Source: Erwinia pyrifoliae DSM 12163 (GTDB taxonomy: Bacteria; Pseudomonadota; Gammaproteobacteria; Enterobacterales; Enterobacteriaceae). From it: a stretch of 10,825 bases of DNA. Location of the stretch: the NCBI RefSeq assembly GCF_000026985.1, contig NC_017390.1:3837809-3848633 (forward strand), read 5' to 3'. Under the pieces are notes generated by a model that had not been told where the DNA came from, ran no database searches, and saw only the letters and a program-made list of their open reading frames with translations. The position numbers and the translations under genes are program-made. This document shows, piece by piece, positions 8,601 through 10,825 of this stretch; position 1 is the stretch's first letter, and each line of letters starts with the position of its first letter.

Positions 8601-8681
8601 CTTCCGCTCTTCAGCACTGATGCCGACCAAACTCTTTTCAATGGCTGATTCCAGCGCCTGCTCGTTAGTTTGACTGACCAT
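5631..8681 (-). CDS. hsdR: Type I restriction enzyme, restriction/translocation subunit HsdR
   Basis: Motor and nuclease subunit of a type I restriction-modification complex (R2M2S). It translocates DNA using ATP and cuts unmodified DNA away from the recognition site. Domains in order: an N-terminal region; a PD-(D/E)xK nuclease with D155, E169 and K171 (in E-I-D-M-V-L and L-E-L-K-N); a superfamily 2 helicase with Walker A A-G-S-G-K-S at 318-323, D-E-A-H at 431-434 and T-A-T-P at 483-486; then a helical C-terminal part that contacts the methylase core. At 1,016 residues it is full length with no frameshift. AAGGA lies 11 bases upstream and GGAT six bases upstream of the ATG. It follows hsdS by 56 bases. 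An Ala-rich loop near residues 340-345, between Walker A and the next motif, looks like a lineage-specific insertion. Without a working HsdS it cannot be directed to specific sites. Confidence 0.97.
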   Translation of the reverse strand: MVSQTNEQALESAIEKSLVGISAEERKAGVVAQHAAAGYLAGAAADFNRQYALDERFFWQYLQQTHAPELAKLQKHHPADWQRKLLERYDRLIKKHGVLHLLKKGLSVDDAHFNLMFPAPLASSGEKIKQNFAENRFSCTRQVRYSLGNPLQEIDMVLFINGIPFATLELKNAWTGQTARYHGQKQYCEDRDSSQALLTFGRCLVHMAVDTDEVYMTTKLAGKSTFFLPFNKGHHHGQGNPPNPNGHRTAYLWQEIFTRDSVANIIQHFVRLDGSSKDSLAKRTLFFPRYHQLDVVRQLVAHAATYGVGQTYLIQHSAGSGKSNSITWAAYQLIETCPLSAAAAAGKSLEQPLFDSVIVVTDRRLLDKQLRDNIKEFSEVKNIIAPAYKSSELKQALESGKKIIITTIQKFPFIIDGIADLSDKRFAVIIDEAHSSQSGSAHDNMNRAMGKAQVEEAEDAQDKILQAMNSRKMRGNATYLAFTATPKNSTLEKFGQCQQDGTFKPFHLYSMKQAIEEGFILDVLANYTTFRSYYEIEKSIADNPEFDSQKAQKKLRAYVERSQQTIDTKAGIMLEHFVPHIVNAKKLKGKAKGMVVTQNIEVAIRYYKAIQRILQQQGNPFKVLIAFSGSKEVDGIEYTEADINGFAENDTKEAFDSDEYRLLVVANKYLTGFDQPKLCAMYVDKKLTGVLCVQALSRLNRSAPRLGKKTEDLFVLDFFNSVEDVQAAFNPFYTATSLSRATDVNVLHELKDEMDDAGVYEWYEVEDFVARYFNNEDAQTLSPVIDRAAARFASELELEPEQKIDFKVKAKQFVKIYGQMASIMPYEMVAWEKLFWFLKFLIPKLIVEDPDADAFDKLLESVNLSSYGLQRVKLGHGIKLDAAETEVDPQNPNPRGAYGTERETDPLDEIIRNFNERWFHGWRATPEEQKIKFVNMVNSVRNHPDFAAKYQNNPDPHNRQLAFDKMLKEVMLLRRKEELELYKLYANDPAFKASLTQSMQHMLDQGGGMGAQPPAQ

Positions 8682-8737
8682 GATGTTATCCGTCCTTATC
8701 CAGAATGTGACTGCTTTTTGCCACCGGCGTGATTCAC

Positions 8738-9669
8738 TTATTCCACCATTTCAGGGGTGATTTTTATTTTGCCGGTGACCGCGCTGTTAATTAGCGTGGT
8801 TTTGTATTCTTTGAGTTTTTCGATTTGTTGCTCAATCAAATTCATCGCTTCATCTGAAGATGTCAAAAATGACTCGACATAATTAGCTATCGCAGTCTGT
8901 TCTTCGAGTGGCGGTATGAAAAGATCAACTCTTGAAAAGTTATCAAAGTTCAAATCCTGACCATCTCTGATAAAGCTTGCCGTTTGCTGTAACGCTGCAA
9001 TGTAGGAAGGTAATTTCAGTAAGTAGCCATAAAATAAAGGATCAATAGTCTGTAATGCTTTAAGAACCACATAGGAAGAACGGATGCAGCCACAAGACCA
9101 GGCTCTTTCAAGACCTCCTTGAAAGCTTCTCATACTGATAACAAAATCATCCTTTTCAACATGCTTCCGTTTATCTAAGTGAAATTGTATTTTTACAACG
9201 CGTTTACCGGTTAATGCTTCATATTTTTCTTGTGGTATAACCCCATAGGCTTGGGTTGCCGATAATTGAACATCGTCATTCAAGGCTTTCTCTTTACGTT
9301 GAGTAAACAGGAATTTGCTGCGACGGATCTCCCAATGCTCAGGAATCTTCCCAATCCAGCTGACTCCTGAATCTTTCCTCGGCACATTCGCATCAAGCCC
9401 TTGCGTTACGGCCTTTTGAATAATGATTTGTTTGCGCTCTTTTAATAAGGAAATTTGTTTTTCTTTGATAGCTATAGCTTCATCTATTTCACTTGTTTTC
9501 TTTTCAAGGAAATAAATTATTCTTTCCTGTTCTTTAATATCTGCTGGATAACATATCTGGAAATCTTGAATCAAAGGTAAACGTAAGCTGTCTACAGTAG
9601 ATTTTGCTGTACCAAGAATTGCTACATTATAAAATTTCACACAAAAATAGTTATAGAGGTATTTACCTA
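8738..9669 (-). pseudogene. hsdS: Type I specificity subunit HsdS, 3' part, split by IS630
   Basis: HsdS sets the DNA target of both the modification and restriction complexes of type I systems. Full subunits have about 400-470 residues: two target-recognition domains (TRD) separated by conserved helices. Counting from a GTG at 9640, the visible 300 residues hold the tail of TRD1 (1-33), the central coiled coil (34-82, from D-I-K-E-Q-E-R to A-V-T-Q-G-L), TRD2 (about 100-240) and the C-terminal coiled coil (244-290, P-P-L-E-E-Q to S-A-V-T-G-K-I). Homologous coding continues upstream of that GTG (G-K-Y-L-Y-N-Y-F) up to the IS630 edge at 9669; inside the element the frame reaches a TGA at 9692-9694. 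TRD1 is therefore cut off and should continue beyond the right edge. No ribosome binding site precedes the GTG, so translation of this half is uncertain. Confidence 0.9.
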
Positions 9670-9698
9670 AATAGCTGCGCGGAATAGTAGATCACTTT
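9670..9698 (+). repeat. IS630 left inverted repeat
   Basis: AATAGCTGCG at the outer end, AATAG at positions 14-18 and CACTTT at 24-29 match the right end in inverse orientation, 21 of 29 bases in all. If the duplicated target is included, the outer 13 bases (9667-9679) pair perfectly with 10813-10825. Confidence 0.88.
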
Positions 9699-9770
9699 GA
9701 GGGAACTCAGCCCGGATTGTGCGATCTGATCAATCGCCAAATCAAAACAAATCACCAACCGGACTGAGCA

Positions 9771-10811
9771 ATGCCGATCATAGCACCCATTTCCCGTGAA
9801 GAACGACGCCTGATGCGAAAAGCTATCCATAAAACGCGCGATAAAAATCATGCCCGCAGGCTGACGGCCATACTGATGTTGCACCGGGGAAACCGTGTCA
9901 GCCACGTCGCCAGAACGCTCTGTTGCGCCCGTTCATCCGTCGGGCGCTGGATTAACTGGTTTACGTTGTCCGGTGTTGAAGGTCTGAAATCGTTGCCCGC
10001 AGGGCGCTCCCGCCGATGGCCATTTGAGCATATCTGCACTCTGTTACGTGAACTGATAAAGCACTCTCCCGGCGATTTTGGTTATCAGCGTTCACGCTGG
10101 AGTACGGAATTGTTGGCTATAAAAATTAAAGACATAACCGGCTGCCGGTTGCATGCAGGAACCGTCCGTCGCTGGTTGCCCGCTGCCGGGCTGGTGTGGC
10201 GCAGAGCTGCGCCAACCCTGCGGATCCGTGACCCGCACAAAGATGAAAAGATGGCGGTGATCCGCCAGGCGTTGGACAAATGCAGCGCAGAGCATCCGGT
10301 ATTTTATGAAGATGAAGTGGATATCCACCTCAATCCAAAAATCGGTGCTGACTGGCAACTGCGCGGGCAGCAAAGACGCGTGGTAACACCGGGTCAAAAT
10401 GAAAAATATTACCTGGCGGGTGCGCTGCACAGCGGAACGGGCAAAGTCAGTTACGTTGGCGGTAACAGCAAAAGTTCGGTGCTGTTTATCAGCCTGCTTA
10501 AGCACCTGAAAGCGAGTTACCGCCGGGCAAAAACGATCACGCTGATTGTCGATAACTATATCATCCACAAAAGCCGTGAAACGCTGAGCTGGCTGAAACA
10601 GAATCCAAAGTTCAGGGTGATTTACCAGCCGGTTTACTCGCCGTGGGTCAATCATGTTGAGCGCCTGTGGCAGGCGCTGCACGATACCATTACACGCAAT
10701 CATCAGTGCCGGTCAATGTGGCAACTGTTGAAAAAAGTACGCCACTTTATGAAAACGGTCAGCCCGTTCCCGGGCGGTAAACACGGACTGGCAAAAGTGG
10801 AGCGCTATTAG
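9771..10811 (+). CDS. IS630 transposase
   Basis: DDE transposase of the IS630/Tc1-mariner group, which cuts the element out and inserts it at TA. The N-terminus MPIIAPISREERRLMRKAIH and the whole chain follow the IS630 protein. A helix-turn-helix DNA-binding region lies around residues 38-66 (R-V-S-H-V-A-R-T-L-C-C-A-R-S-S-V). Candidate catalytic residues are D181 (in Y-E-D-E-V-D), D261 (in L-I-V-D-N-Y) and E297 (in N-H-V-E-R-L-W). At 346 residues it is slightly longer than the 343 I recall for IS630, with the extension at the C-terminus. There is no frameshift or stop, so the element is probably active or recently so. The Shine-Dalgarno sequence is weak, as is common in insertion sequences. 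Confidence 0.95.
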   Translation: MPIIAPISREERRLMRKAIHKTRDKNHARRLTAILMLHRGNRVSHVARTLCCARSSVGRWINWFTLSGVEGLKSLPAGRSRRWPFEHICTLLRELIKHSPGDFGYQRSRWSTELLAIKIKDITGCRLHAGTVRRWLPAAGLVWRRAAPTLRIRDPHKDEKMAVIRQALDKCSAEHPVFYEDEVDIHLNPKIGADWQLRGQQRRVVTPGQNEKYYLAGALHSGTGKVSYVGGNSKSSVLFISLLKHLKASYRRAKTITLIVDNYIIHKSRETLSWLKQNPKFRVIYQPVYSPWVNHVERLWQALHDTITRNHQCRSMWQLLKKVRHFMKTVSPFPGGKHGLAKVERY

Positions 10812-10822
10812 ACGCAGCTATT
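10794..10822 (-). repeat. IS630 right inverted repeat
   Basis: Inverse counterpart of 9670-9698. It overlaps the last codons of the transposase gene and ends in CGCAGCTATT. Confidence 0.88.
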
Positions 10823-10825
10823 TAG
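10823..10825. other. Right target flank (TAG) of the IS630 insertion
   Basis: TAG here and CTA at 9667-9669 are the two halves of a CTAG target with the TA duplicated. Removing IS630 and one TA restores the hsdS frame as L-G-K-Y-L-Y across the junction. Only these three bases of the flank lie inside the window. Confidence 0.75.

Larger units (their letters stand above)
9670..10822 (+). mobile_element. IS630, complete copy (1153 bp)
   Basis: The transposase closely matches that of IS630, first described in Shigella sonnei, and the 1153-bp length agrees with what I recall for that element. Both ends carry imperfect inverted repeats of about 29 bases. The element is flanked by CTA on the left (9667-9669) and TAG on the right (10823-10825). 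This is the pattern left when IS630 inserts at a CTAG site and duplicates the central TA. It interrupts hsdS in the opposite orientation to that gene. Confidence 0.93.

Noticed and set aside
1..10825. CRISPR array, tRNA or rRNA genes
   Set aside because: No regularly spaced repeats, no cloverleaf-like sequence and no rRNA segments were seen.

Overview
The window looks like a chromosomal segment of a plant-associated enterobacterium of the Erwinia/Pantoea type. The housekeeping genes rlmJ and rnz are clearly enterobacterial, and the left third carries a long gene resembling the AvrE/DspE family of type III effectors, which occurs in Erwinia, Pantoea, Pectobacterium/Dickeya and Pseudomonas. All family assignments are from reading the translations and from memory of the families; no search was run.

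Left part (1-3370, minus strand): an AT-rich, probably acquired block. An 896-residue protein (680-3370) resembles a shortened AvrE/DspE-type effector, keeping a C-terminal beta-rich region but lacking the long N-terminal region of the classical members. Downstream on the same strand are two small ORFs: one of 105 residues with a strong Shine-Dalgarno sequence (113-430), and one that overlaps its end and runs off the left edge (1-126). They share a repeated module (17-68 and 231-282). The last ORF begins with a Ser/Gln-rich stretch like that of secreted effectors.

Middle (3371-5611): a 379-base gap with a candidate extended -10 promoter, then rlmJ (23S rRNA A2030 methyltransferase, plus strand). 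A strong hairpin lies between rlmJ and the convergent rnz (ribonuclease Z/BN).

Right part (5631-10825): a type I restriction-modification locus on the minus strand, in the order hsdS then hsdR, with hsdR ending 19 bases before the rnz start. hsdR is intact. hsdS is cut by a complete IS630 copy of 1153 bp, whose ends are flanked by CTA and TAG, as expected for insertion of IS630 at a CTAG site. Only the 3' part of hsdS (central coiled coil, second target-recognition domain, C-terminal conserved region) is visible. The 5' part, and probably hsdM, should lie beyond the right edge. The locus has therefore probably lost its normal specificity, unless the remaining half-subunit is expressed and functional.

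The observations most worth following up are the compact AvrE/DspE-like gene with its small companion ORFs, and the IS630-split hsdS upstream of an intact hsdR that abuts rnz.
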